Both the position numbers and the translations under genes were made by a program. A stretch of 64,000 nt of DNA from SAR86 cluster bacterium (GTDB lineage: Bacteria; Pseudomonadota; Gammaproteobacteria; Magnimaribacterales; D2472), in NCBI GenBank assembly GCA_023703655.1, contig CP097973.1:924170-988169 (forward strand). Reading direction: 5' to 3'. Below are positions 54,405 to 63,656 of the stretch, in pieces (the first letter of the stretch is position 1; each line of letters opens with the position of its first letter). The notes under the pieces are model-generated. The model searched no databases. It was given only the letters and a program-made list of their open reading frames with translations, and had not been told where the DNA came from.

Positions 54405-56318
54405 ATGATTAGAAACCTTTTTACTATCTTAATGGCTGTACTACTATTATTTGTAATCAATCACATTTATCAACCAATCAGCAGAATAAATTTGTATTTT
54501 TCTCAATTTGAAAATGTACAAACAATTTATAAAGATGATTACCTTTTTAGAGATCTAAATAAAAATCAGCAATTAGACATTTATGAAGATGCAAGAGTTT
54601 CTATTGAATTGAGAGTTAATGATGTGCTTAGCCAAATGACTATAGAAGAAAAAGTTGGTTTAATGTTTCATCCACCTTTTACTGTTAATCCAGGCATAGG
54701 GATGCGTATTTATGAGATTTTGATCAGGGGTAATCAATTTACAGAGTCTCATATCATTAAAAAAAATATAAATCACTTTAATCTTTATGGAAATCCAGAT
54801 CCTGTAAAGTTGGCTAAAAGGATAAATCAACTTCAAAACTATGCGGCAAGGTCAAGACTTGGCATTCCTCTAACAATAAGCTCTGATCCCATTCATGAAG
54901 TTGAAAGGGGTGGTGGGATTGCGTCATTTTCAGTTCGAGGATTTTCAAAATGGCCTTCTCAGCTTGGTTTAGCAGCAACACGAGATGTAGAGTTGGTAAA
55001 AAAGTTTGCTGATATTGCAAGACAAGAATATCTAGCAGTTGGTATTCGCACTGCTTTGCATCCAATGGCGGATCTAGCAACTGATCCAAGATGGGCAAGA
55101 AATTTTGGGACTTTTGGGTCAGATAGCAAACTAAGTACTTCGTTAACACTTGCATATATGGATGGCTTTCAAGGAGAAAATATTGACTCTCAAAGTGTTT
55201 TGACGATGGTAAAGCATTTTCCAGGAGGAGGCCCACAAGAGAATGGGTTAGATGCTCATTTAATGAGCGGAGAGAATCAAGTATATCCTGGCAAAATGTT
55301 TGATTATCATCTAGAGCCTTTTATAGAGGCAATTAACAATAACCTTAAAGTTATCATGCCTTATTATGGTATCGCAGTTGATCAATCAAATGAGAATATT
55401 GCTATAGGCTTTAATAGGTACTTACTTAATGATTTGTTGAGGGAAACACTTAATTATGATGGAGTGATATGTTCTGATTGGGGAATTATTACAGGCAGGC
55501 ATTGGGGTGTAACTAATCTCACAATACCAGAAAGGTACATTAAGGCTATAAATGCTGGCATTGACCAGTTTGGTGGAGAAATGCATCCTGAAATTGTAGT
55601 GCAGCTTGTCAAAGAAAATAAAATCAATGAATCAAGAATTGATCGATCAGCTAGAAGAATACTAAAAAATAAATTTGAATTAGGCTTATTTGATGATCCT
55701 TTTGTAGATATTGTGAGCGTTGATAAGCGCATTAATACACAACTTACTCAGAAATTGGCCCTTGATGCACAAAGAAAATCTGTTGTTATGCTTAAAAATA
55801 GTAATCTTTTACCTTTAACAGAAGAAACAAAAATCTATGTTGACGGTATGGAATTTAAAGATAGTGATATAAATAAAGTAAATACTATTGAGGAGGCTGA
55901 TGTAATTCTTATGTACCTACATACTGTATTTAATGGTAATCAAGAGCCAGGTACTGACAGATTATTTGATAGATTCTTGAGTAATTTATTTCCAAATACT
56001 GACTTAAGATTTAACAATCAAGTAATTAAAAGGGCTAGTGAATATTCACAAGTGAAACCGTTAATATTAGTGGTTGATTTAAATAGACCAGCGATATTGT
56101 CGGAGTTAAATGATCTATCGGATGCTCTAATTGGCACATTTGGCGTTAATGATGAAGTAATACATGAAATTATAAATGGTAAAACTAATCCAAGTGGAAA
56201 ATTGCCATTTGAGCTTCCATCATCAATGAGCGAAGTTGAGGAACAATTTGAAGATGTTCCAGACGACACTGCTAATCCATTATATAAATATGGGTATGGT
56301 CTAAGCTTTACTGATTAA
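54405..56318 (+). CDS. Glycoside hydrolase family 3 (beta-glucosidase-like), exported
   Basis: A 637-residue GH3 enzyme. An N-terminal hydrophobic segment (LFTILMAVLLLFVINHIY) is an export signal or anchor, followed by DLNKNQQLDIYEDARV, an EF-hand-like calcium motif seen in some secreted GH3 proteins. The GH3 N-domain has ISSDPIHEVERGGG, HPMADLATDPRWARN and KHFPGGGPQENGLDAH. The catalytic nucleophile is Asp358 in VICSDWGII. The C-terminal domain ends in NPLYKYGYGLSFTD, the family end motif. It probably releases beta-linked glucose or xylose from oligosaccharides in the periplasm. Confidence 0.92.
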   Translation: MIRNLFTILMAVLLLFVINHIYQPISRINLYFSQFENVQTIYKDDYLFRDLNKNQQLDIYEDARVSIELRVNDVLSQMTIEEKVGLMFHPPFTVNPGIGMRIYEILIRGNQFTESHIIKKNINHFNLYGNPDPVKLAKRINQLQNYAARSRLGIPLTISSDPIHEVERGGGIASFSVRGFSKWPSQLGLAATRDVELVKKFADIARQEYLAVGIRTALHPMADLATDPRWARNFGTFGSDSKLSTSLTLAYMDGFQGENIDSQSVLTMVKHFPGGGPQENGLDAHLMSGENQVYPGKMFDYHLEPFIEAINNNLKVIMPYYGIAVDQSNENIAIGFNRYLLNDLLRETLNYDGVICSDWGIITGRHWGVTNLTIPERYIKAINAGIDQFGGEMHPEIVVQLVKENKINESRIDRSARRILKNKFELGLFDDPFVDIVSVDKRINTQLTQKLALDAQRKSVVMLKNSNLLPLTEETKIYVDGMEFKDSDINKVNTIEEADVILMYLHTVFNGNQEPGTDRLFDRFLSNLFPNTDLRFNNQVIKRASEYSQVKPLILVVDLNRPAILSELNDLSDALIGTFGVNDEVIHEIINGKTNPSGKLPFELPSSMSEVEEQFEDVPDDTANPLYKYGYGLSFTD

Positions 56319-56781
56319 AATACTCTTCGCGCACATATCCTACTCTTGTAGTTTTAAAATGTTTAAATGGAACACCTAGTGCTGAGACAGCATCGACTGC
56401 GTCTGAGGATAAGTTACCATAAACTTCAATTTCAAAGTTAGTCGCTAACTGACCATGTCGTTGAACATACTCTTGAACGGGCGGGTTATTAATATGCTTT
56501 ATTAAAGCCTCACTATTTTGGTAGACCTCGCTCCAAACAAAGCCAAGAGGATTATTAGGATCTGCATCAAAGTTATGAAAAAGCATTCCTGGTTCACTAG
56601 CCTCGACTGCCTTATCAGCAAAGTCTGCAAGATCAAGATAATCCTCAACCATATTAGGTTTTACTTCAATTCTTGCAATTAATATAAATGGGTTTGAACC
56701 ATTAATATTTGTTTTATGATGCATTGCATCTAGAGGATAAATAATAATAAATCCGACCAAAACAAATAATAAATTTCTCAT
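56308..56781 (-). CDS. Antibiotic biosynthesis monooxygenase (ABM) fold protein, exported
   Basis: A 157-residue protein with an N-terminal hydrophobic segment (LLFVLVGFIIIYPLDA) that looks like a signal peptide, then an ABM/dimeric alpha-beta barrel domain: FILIARIEVKPNMVEDYLDL, GMLFHNFDADPNNPLGFVWSEVY and ALIKHINNPPVQEYV. ABM-fold proteins are heme-independent monooxygenases or small-molecule binders; an exported one is less usual. It overlaps the GH3 3' end by 11 bases (convergent) and lies 14 bases after the GST gene on the same strand. Confidence 0.8.
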   Translation of the reverse strand: MRNLLFVLVGFIIIYPLDAMHHKTNINGSNPFILIARIEVKPNMVEDYLDLADFADKAVEASEPGMLFHNFDADPNNPLGFVWSEVYQNSEALIKHINNPPVQEYVQRHGQLATNFEIEVYGNLSSDAVDAVSALGVPFKHFKTTRVGYVREEYFNQ

Positions 56782-56795
56782 TTTAATTCTCCTAT

Positions 56796-57413
56796 CTAAT
56801 CTTCATGTCTTAGTGAAATTGCCTTTTTGAAGGCTTCTCTTTCAAAGAGCATGTTTGTCCATCGAACAATATTAGGCTTAAATGCCTTTTCTATATTAAG
56901 ACATTTAGCAAGATAAATCGCATAACCTACACAAATATCTGCAAGAGTAAGTCTGTTGCTACAAAGATACTCTTTTTCTTCAAGTGTCTTTTCAAGCAAT
57001 TTTAATCTTGCAACAAACCATCTTTTATAACCCTCTGCTGCATTATCAGCGACACCGATTTCCTGAAAAGCATAACGAAGATAAACTGTCTGAGGAAAAG
57101 TTAGTGTTGCATCGGAATGAGCCATCCAATTTAAATAAGCTGGGAAATCATCCTCATCTGGACTAACTTTTAAGTCAGTAGGCCCATATTTTTCTGCAAG
57201 GTACTGACAAATCGCAACAGATTCAGTCATCTCAATATCGCCATCTATTAAATATGGAACCGTACCAAGAATATTTGTATCTAAATATTCTTTTTGTAAA
57301 AATCTTGGTGGAAATGGCATCATCTCTAGTTGATAGTCCAGATTCATTTCCTCAGCAGTCCACAAAACCCTTACGTGACGTGAATCATTGCAACCGAATA
57401 TCTTTAATTTCAT
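56796..57413 (-). CDS. Glutathione S-transferase
   Basis: A 205-residue GST. The thioredoxin-like N-domain has KIFGCNDSRHVRVLWTAEE, the cis-Pro motif LGTVPYLIDGD and the glutathione gamma-glutamyl site MTESVAICQYLAEKYG. The helical C-domain has SNRLTLADICVGYAIYLAKCLN with the N-capping Ser/Asp motif. It conjugates glutathione to electrophiles or acts as isomerase or peroxidase; the substrate is unknown. It is divergent from the acyl-CoA carboxylase operon across 53 bases. Confidence 0.92.
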   Translation of the reverse strand: MKLKIFGCNDSRHVRVLWTAEEMNLDYQLEMMPFPPRFLQKEYLDTNILGTVPYLIDGDIEMTESVAICQYLAEKYGPTDLKVSPDEDDFPAYLNWMAHSDATLTFPQTVYLRYAFQEIGVADNAAEGYKRWFVARLKLLEKTLEEKEYLCSNRLTLADICVGYAIYLAKCLNIEKAFKPNIVRWTNMLFEREAFKKAISLRHED

Positions 57414-57466
57414 ACAGATTTAAGTAATTCGATTTATACTAATATCGCAGATTAATTAAATCAATC

Positions 57467-59119
57467 ATGAAAAACATTGCACCTTCTATAAGATCAAGCA
57501 TCGATAAAGATTCTCAAGAATTTAAAAGTAACAAAAAAATGATGGAAGAAAAATTAAATTTTCTTGAGAAGCTGCTTGATAAAGCTGAATTAGGAGGTGG
57601 ATTGCATCATCATGAGCGCCTTGCAAAGCGAGGCAAAATGCCTGTAAGAGAGAGGGTATTTAATCTACTGGATCCTGACACACCATTTTTAGAAATATCA
57701 CCGTATGCAGCTTATGGAACAGAATTTACTGTAGGTGGTGGTTGTGTCTCAGGAATTGGTGTAGTTGCTGGGACAGAATGTGTTATTTTTGCAAATGATC
57801 CCTCTGTTCTTGCAGGTGCTATGACGGTCTATGTTGGTGAAAAATGGAATCGTGCAATTGAAATTGCTAGGGTAAACAGGTTGCCTTATATAAACTTTGT
57901 TGAATCTGCAGGAGGAGATCTTAGGATGGGAACTGGCAATAAAGGAGATCAGCCACCTATTGCACCCACTATAGGACATTCACATTTTGCTGCATCTGGA
58001 AGATTCTTTTATGAAATGACCGAGCTTTCAAAAATGCGAATTCCTGTTATTTCAGTTGTCTTTGGTTCATCGACTGCTGGAGGAGCCTATCAGCCTGGAA
58101 TGTCAGACTACAATATTTTTGTGAAGGACCAAGCCAAAGTTTTTCTGGCTGGGCCTCCGTTGGTGAAGATGGCGACTGGTGAAGAATCGGATGATGAGAC
58201 ACTTGGAGGCGCAAAGATGCATTCAGAAATTTCAGGATTATCAGATTATCTTGCAGATGATGAAATGGATGCTATTAGGATATGCAGAAATGTAGTGTCA
58301 CATCTTCATTGGCAAAAGGATGGATTTATACCAATTCATAACGGTGACAATCCAATACTTGATCAGGAAGATTTACTCGGGCTTGTTGACGAGGATTTAA
58401 AAAATGCGCTTGATATTAGAGAAATTATTGGTCGAGTTGTTGATGGCTCAAGATTTGAAGAATACAAACCACTTTATGGGGCGAGTATGGTATGCGGCTG
58501 GTCTATGATACACGGATATCCAGTTGGAATATTAGGAAATAATGGTCCAATTTATCCAAAATCAGCTGAGAAAGCAGCAACTTTTATACAGTTATGTAAT
58601 AAAACTAATACGCCATTGATCTTCCTTCAAAACGTCACGGGATTCTTAGTTGGTAAAGATTTTGAAAGACAAGCAATTATTAAAAAAGGATCACAAATGA
58701 TCAATGCATTATCAAATTCTACCGTACCACATATCACAATAATCATAGGTTCTTCATATGGAGCAGGTACTTATGCTATGTCTGGAAGGGCATATGATAA
58801 TAGATTCACTTTCCTATGGCCCACCGCAAAAATTGCTGTAATGGGACCAAAACAAATTGCTGGTGTTATGTCTATAGTGCGACGCGCACAAGCGCTAAGA
58901 AAAGGTGAGAAATTTGATGAAAAGGCTGATAAAGCTATTGTTGAAATGGTAGAGCAAGCTGCAGAACAGATGTCACTTGCATTGGTGGCTAGTAGCATGC
59001 TGACTGATGATGGCATTATCGATCCCAGAGATACACGAACTGTTTTAGGGCTTTGTCTTTCATTAGTGAATAATAAAAAGGTTGAGGGTGCGTCTGAATT
59101 TGGAGTATTTAGATTATGA
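57467..59119 (+). CDS. Acyl-CoA carboxylase carboxyltransferase (beta) subunit
   Basis: A 550-residue carboxyltransferase. It has KRGKMPVRERVFNLLDPDTPFLE, a crotonase-like acyl-CoA site GSSTAGGAYQPGMSDY and VFLAGPPLVKMATGEESD, and the C-terminal half FLQNVTGFLVGKDFERQAIIKKG and IIIGSSYGAGTYAMSGRAYD. It carboxylates an acyl-CoA with biotin supplied by the next gene. In methylcrotonyl-CoA and geranyl-CoA enzymes the segment after NDATVKGG reads like PLTVKKHLRAQ; here it is AGAMTVYVGEKWNRAIEIA, so the substrate is probably different or unassigned. It shares 4 bases (ATGA) with the alpha gene. Confidence 0.9.
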   Translation: MKNIAPSIRSSIDKDSQEFKSNKKMMEEKLNFLEKLLDKAELGGGLHHHERLAKRGKMPVRERVFNLLDPDTPFLEISPYAAYGTEFTVGGGCVSGIGVVAGTECVIFANDPSVLAGAMTVYVGEKWNRAIEIARVNRLPYINFVESAGGDLRMGTGNKGDQPPIAPTIGHSHFAASGRFFYEMTELSKMRIPVISVVFGSSTAGGAYQPGMSDYNIFVKDQAKVFLAGPPLVKMATGEESDDETLGGAKMHSEISGLSDYLADDEMDAIRICRNVVSHLHWQKDGFIPIHNGDNPILDQEDLLGLVDEDLKNALDIREIIGRVVDGSRFEEYKPLYGASMVCGWSMIHGYPVGILGNNGPIYPKSAEKAATFIQLCNKTNTPLIFLQNVTGFLVGKDFERQAIIKKGSQMINALSNSTVPHITIIIGSSYGAGTYAMSGRAYDNRFTFLWPTAKIAVMGPKQIAGVMSIVRRAQALRKGEKFDEKADKAIVEMVEQAAEQMSLALVASSMLTDDGIIDPRDTRTVLGLCLSLVNNKKVEGASEFGVFRL

Positions 59120-61044
59120 CAATCCGTTCAATATTGATTGCAAATCGAGGAGAAATAGCTTGTCGAGTTATGCGAACAGCACACTCAATGGGAATTAAGA
59201 CTTTTGCTTTATATATCGACGAGGATAAAAAATCACCACATGTTAATTTTGCTGACCATGCTATCAAAATACAAACTAATTACATGGATATGGACGCTAT
59301 TATTAATATAGCAAAAAGTTATAGCATTGACGCAATACATCCTGGCTATGGTTTTTTGTCTGAAAATGCTTCATTTGCCAGAAGAGTTCAGTCAAATAAA
59401 ATTATATGGATCGGTCCTACTCCAACCGTTATAAAAAAAATGGGGGATAAGTTGCAAGCAAAAGAGATAGCAAAGAAAGTTAATATTCCAACTCTTGATA
59501 CCGTTGAAAAAGTTTCGCTTGCAAAAAAAATTGGCTTTCCATTGATGATTAAAGCTGCTGCAGGAGGTGGTGGTAAGGGAATGAGGATTGTAAAGGATTC
59601 TGCAAGTTTAAAAGATGCTGCTTCAGCAGCAAAAAGAGAAGCACTATCTGGATTTGGAGATGACAGAATATTTTTTGAGAGATACATTGAAAAATCAAGG
59701 CATATTGAAGTTCAAATCTTAGGAGATGATAAAAATGTTGTACATCTTGGAGAGAGAGAATGTTCAATTCAAAGGAGACATCAAAAAATTATTGAAGAAT
59801 CACCATCGAGGAGATTATCGGAGGAGCTTAGATTAAATATATGTGAAGATGCAAAACGAATAGCTCAGGCAATAAAATATACATCTGCTGGCACAGTTGA
59901 ATTCTTGCTTGATGATAAAACTGGTGAATATTGGTTTCTGGAAGTAAATACAAGATTACAAGTTGAGCATCCTGTAACAGAAGAAGTAACTGGAGTAGAT
60001 ATCGTCCAAGAACAAATTAATATTGCTAATAAAAAATCTATTTCATTTTTAAATAATGATGCCGCTGACCTTGGTCATTCATTTGGACATTCTATTGAGG
60101 TTAGAATTTATGCAGAAAATCCGGAAAATGATTTTTTACCTGAAACAGGAGAAATATTTATTTATCAACCCTCTGAAATCGATGGAATAAGATGGGAATC
60201 AGGCATTAATTCTGGTACTAAAATAACAACAAATTTCGACCCAATGCTCTCAAAAGTAATAAGCTGGTCAGAGACAAGAGATGAGGCTGCTGCAATTCTA
60301 GCTAATGCTCTAGAAAAAACAATCATAGGTGGTGTTAAAACCAACAAAGATTTCCTTATAAACTGTTTACGTAATAAAGATTTTATTGACGGCAAAACTA
60401 CCTCAGATTTTATTAGCAAAAGTAAGCCATCAAGAAGTAAAGTACTACTTGAGGAGGATGAAAGAAAATTCCTAATTATTGCTGCAATATCCAATGCTCT
60501 TAATAATCAAAAAAAATTAGGTGTTTTAAACTTTGTTCCTGCTGCTTGGACAAATGGTCGAATTCCCAAGCAAAGAATAAAATTAGAGTTAAATGGAAAA
60601 GAAACAGAGGTAAGCTACAAATACCTTAAAGATGGCTCAATAGATATCTTAGATACAGTTTCAACAGTAATATCTGTGGAGGAAAATAAACTTATAATTG
60701 AGATTGACAGTGAAATTATAGTTTCGTCTATATATACCAAAGAAAATAAAATTGTAATTGGAAATAGTTATGGCTCGATCGAAACAAATATACTTCCAAG
60801 ATTCAAAATTCCGGGAGCTAATCTACAGGAAGATGGTCTTGTTGCGCCAATGCCTGGAAAAGTGATTGATATACAAGTTAAAAAGGGCCAAAAAATTAAA
60901 AAGGGGCAGTCCATATTGATAATTGAGGCCATGAAAATGGAGCAAACTATTAAATCTCCCAAAAATAGTATAGTAAAGCAAGTTTTGGTCTCTAAATTAC
61001 AACAAGTTGAAAACGGTGAGTTGTTGGTTATTTTAGATGACTGA
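59116..61044 (+). CDS. Acyl-CoA carboxylase alpha subunit: biotin carboxylase and biotin carrier
   Basis: A 642-residue protein. Residues 1-450 form a biotin carboxylase with IANRGEIACRVMRT, the ATP-grasp glycine loop AAAGGGGKGMRIV, HIEVQILGD, RECSIQRRHQKIIEESPS and FLEVNTRLQVEHPVTEEVTG. A linker of about 100 residues follows, then a biotinyl domain with EAMKMEQ, the biotin-bearing Lys at about 607. This one-chain layout is that of methylcrotonyl-, propionyl- and geranyl-CoA carboxylase alpha subunits. It overlaps the beta gene by 4 bases and the AtuA-like gene by 8. Confidence 0.95.
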   Translation: MTIRSILIANRGEIACRVMRTAHSMGIKTFALYIDEDKKSPHVNFADHAIKIQTNYMDMDAIINIAKSYSIDAIHPGYGFLSENASFARRVQSNKIIWIGPTPTVIKKMGDKLQAKEIAKKVNIPTLDTVEKVSLAKKIGFPLMIKAAAGGGGKGMRIVKDSASLKDAASAAKREALSGFGDDRIFFERYIEKSRHIEVQILGDDKNVVHLGERECSIQRRHQKIIEESPSRRLSEELRLNICEDAKRIAQAIKYTSAGTVEFLLDDKTGEYWFLEVNTRLQVEHPVTEEVTGVDIVQEQINIANKKSISFLNNDAADLGHSFGHSIEVRIYAENPENDFLPETGEIFIYQPSEIDGIRWESGINSGTKITTNFDPMLSKVISWSETRDEAAAILANALEKTIIGGVKTNKDFLINCLRNKDFIDGKTTSDFISKSKPSRSKVLLEEDERKFLIIAAISNALNNQKKLGVLNFVPAAWTNGRIPKQRIKLELNGKETEVSYKYLKDGSIDILDTVSTVISVEENKLIIEIDSEIIVSSIYTKENKIVIGNSYGSIETNILPRFKIPGANLQEDGLVAPMPGKVIDIQVKKGQKIKKGQSILIIEAMKMEQTIKSPKNSIVKQVLVSKLQQVENGELLVILDD

Positions 61045-62812
61045 TCTTATTAAAATTGGAAATTGTAGTGGCTTTTATGGAGATAAACTCTCTGCTGCTA
61101 AGGAAATGGTTGAAGGTGGAGACTTAGATGTTTTAACTGGAGACTATCTTGCTGAACTCACTATGACCATTTTGTTCAATCAGCAAATTCAAAGAGGAGA
61201 GGATAAAGGTTACGTAGGAACTTTTTTAAAGCAAGTCAAAGAAATAGTCCATACATGCAAAAATAAAGATATAAAGATAGTCACAAATGCGGGCGGATTG
61301 AATCCTTCGTCAATGGCAAATGAAATTGAAAAAATATTAAAAGAAGCCGAATTAGATTTAAAAGTGGCATATATAACTGGTGATAATTTAATGCCAAAAC
61401 TCGAAGAATTAAAAAATAAAGGTGAAGATTTTATAAATATTGATAAAAATATTTCTTTGGATGAATCAGGCCTAGGAGTACTTACAGCTAATGCATATTT
61501 AGGTGCATGGGGCATAAAAGAGGCATTAGATCAAGGAGCAGATATAGTTGTATGCCCGCGTGTAACTGATGCTGCTGTTGTTATTGGTCCAGCTGCCTGG
61601 AAATTTAATTGGCAAAGAAATGAATATGACAAATTAGCTGGCGCTTTAGCGGCGGGACACATTATTGAATGTGGGTGTCAAGCAACTGGTGGAAATTATG
61701 CTTTTTTTAGAGAAGTTGATAGTTTTGATAATGTTGGTTATCCCATAGCAGAAATTCAAGAAGATGGTAGCTTCTTTATAACAAAACATCCGCATACTGG
61801 TGGATTAGTTTCTATTGGAACTGTTACTGCACAAATTCTCTATGAAATTTCGACACCTGCTTATATTAATCCAGACGTTATTGCTCATTTTGATACTCTT
61901 GAAATTAAACAAGTCGCCAAAGATAAAGTATTTGTTTCAGGTTGTAGAGGCAGTTCGCCTACAGATACACACAAAGTATGCATGAATCTCGCTGGTGGTT
62001 ACAGAAATGGGATGGAATTAATCTTAACTGGTCTTGATATTGAAGAAAAAGCAAAAGTTTTTACGGATACATTATTTAATTCGATTGGGGGTAAAGATCA
62101 ATTTGATGAGGTGTCTATTTGCTTAGATAGAAACGATAAAGAAGATCCTAATACAAATGAAGAAGCGATGGCATTTTTAAGAATAAATGTAAAATCTAAA
62201 AATCAAGAATTAGTTGGTAGACTTTTTAGTGCAAAAATTATAGAACTTGCTCTTGCGAACTATCCTGGATTTACTGCGAGTGGTGGCTCAAAACCTGGTG
62301 GACCGATTTTAATTTACTGGCCAGCACTTATTGATTCAAAGCATATTAAAGAAAAAATTCATTTTGCTGGCAAAGAAACTGAAGTAATTCCTACCAGTCA
62401 ACTTGATTTAGATGAAGTCTATTATCAAAAAACAAAGGTTGATATACCCCCTGCTCCCAAAGGAAAAACAACATTAAAGCCACTTGGATTAGTTTTTGGT
62501 GCAAGATCCGGAGATAAAGGAGGTTGTGCCAATCTTGGGCTGTGGGCAAAAACCTCAAAAGCTTACTCATTTTTGAGCGAATTCTTAACTACTAGCAAAT
62601 TAAAAGAACTTCTTCCTGATTTGAATGAATTTGAAATAGATAGATATGAGTTACCAAATATTCTATCCCTTAATTTTTATATTCATGGAATTCTCGAGGA
62701 TGGAGTTTCTTCAAATTCACGAAAAGATGGTCAAGCTAAATCATTAGGAGAATATATCAGAGCGAAAAAAGTAAAGATGCCTATTGAAATAATGGAGGAT
62801 CAAGTTGAATAA
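61037..62812 (+). CDS. AtuA-like protein (acyclic terpene utilisation family)
   Basis: A 591-residue protein of the AtuA/DUF1446 family. The N-domain (to about 450) has IGNCSGFYGDKLSAAKEMVEGG, DVLTGDYLAELTM, ADIVVCPRVTDAAVVIGPAAW and SGCRGSSPTDTHKVC. The C-terminal part has LKPLGLVFGARSGDKGGCANLG and LNFYIHGILEDGVS, a second family domain. AtuA is required for growth on citronellol and geraniol in Pseudomonas and relatives, and its reaction is not settled. Its place right after a carboxylase fits an Atu- or Liu-like operon. It overlaps the carboxylase alpha gene by 8 bases. Confidence 0.9.
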   Translation: MTDLIKIGNCSGFYGDKLSAAKEMVEGGDLDVLTGDYLAELTMTILFNQQIQRGEDKGYVGTFLKQVKEIVHTCKNKDIKIVTNAGGLNPSSMANEIEKILKEAELDLKVAYITGDNLMPKLEELKNKGEDFINIDKNISLDESGLGVLTANAYLGAWGIKEALDQGADIVVCPRVTDAAVVIGPAAWKFNWQRNEYDKLAGALAAGHIIECGCQATGGNYAFFREVDSFDNVGYPIAEIQEDGSFFITKHPHTGGLVSIGTVTAQILYEISTPAYINPDVIAHFDTLEIKQVAKDKVFVSGCRGSSPTDTHKVCMNLAGGYRNGMELILTGLDIEEKAKVFTDTLFNSIGGKDQFDEVSICLDRNDKEDPNTNEEAMAFLRINVKSKNQELVGRLFSAKIIELALANYPGFTASGGSKPGGPILIYWPALIDSKHIKEKIHFAGKETEVIPTSQLDLDEVYYQKTKVDIPPAPKGKTTLKPLGLVFGARSGDKGGCANLGLWAKTSKAYSFLSEFLTTSKLKELLPDLNEFEIDRYELPNILSLNFYIHGILEDGVSSNSRKDGQAKSLGEYIRAKKVKMPIEIMEDQVE

Positions 62813-63616
62813 TCAGTCAGAAAAATTATCACTCAAAGGGCTAAAATTTGGAGCAATTCAGGTTGATATTAGCAACTATATTTTAAAGCTCACATTAAAT
62901 AGACCAGATAAAAAAATGCAATTAATGAAATGATGGGCAATGAACTTGCATATTGTCTAGCCTTTGCAAAACAAGAGAAAAGCATAAGGGTTGTTGTTAT
63001 TCAAGCAAAAGGTGATGTCTTTTGTTCTGGTGGCGATCTTAGAACAATGTCAGGAGAGGATGAAGCTAAATCAAATGTTCCTAAAATTGGTGGTGGCACT
63101 GAAGAAATTAGTCTTAGAATAAGAAAGCTCAACAAACCTGTAATTTGTAAGATTCAAGGATCTGTTTATGCTGGAGCCTTGCTTATGGTCACAAATTCAA
63201 CTCATGCAATTGCAGTAAAAGATGCAACGTTTTCAGCACCCGAAATAAAGCGGGGAATTTGGCCATTTATGGTGATGGCAGGATTATTTAGATTGATGCC
63301 TAAGAGACAAGGATTGGATTTCATTATGAGAGGAAAGCCAATAGATGCAATTGCTGCCAAAGAATATGGCTTAATAAATGAAGTTGTAGTTTCTGATGAA
63401 TTAGATGAAACAGTTGCAAAGTATGCCAATGAATTAGCTAATCTAGCTCCATCCACAATGCAGATTGGATTAAATGCATACAATGCACAAGAAGATATGG
63501 ACTTTGAGGATGCAATTCCTTTTTTAAAGGAAGAGTTAGCAAAGTGTTTAAGTAGCGAGGATGCAAAAGAAGGGATCACAGCCTTTCTTGAAAAAAGGAA
63601 ACCCAATTGGAAATAA
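62805..63616 (+). pseudogene. Enoyl-CoA hydratase/isomerase family protein, apparent frameshift
   Basis: A crotonase gene split by a one-base shift. From the TTG at 62805 (after GGAGG at 62794-62798, 8-base overlap with the AtuA-like gene) the frame reads the family N-terminus ...ILKLTLNRPDKK, then hits a 7-A run at 62910-62916. With 8 A's it would continue NAINEMMGNELAY into the intact frame (open from 62930). Later motifs are FCSGGDLRTM (oxyanion hole), KPVICKIQGSVYAGALLMV and FSAPEIKRGIWPF. It would hydrate an enoyl-CoA in this catabolic operon. A homopolymer sequencing error is as likely as a true mutation. Confidence 0.85.
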
Positions 63617-63617
63617 A

Positions 63618-63656
63618 AATTTATGAATCTTGACTATAACGAAGAATATAAAAGTT
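63618..63656 (+). repeat. First copy of a direct repeat reaching the window end
   Basis: The 39 bases from 63618, which include the ribosome-binding region and first codons of the acyl-CoA dehydrogenase gene, recur identically at 63962-64000, 344 bases downstream. The true length of the repeat is unknown because the window ends inside the second copy. Confidence 0.92.

Noticed and set aside
54814..55236. Minus-strand open frame of 140 codons inside the GH3 gene
   Set aside because: It lies opposite conserved GH3 motifs, is rich in Leu and Gln as expected of a shadow, and has no ribosome-binding site.
63202..63606. Minus-strand open frame of 134 codons over the enoyl-CoA hydratase
   Set aside because: It is antisense to a gene with clear crotonase motifs and shows no motif of its own.
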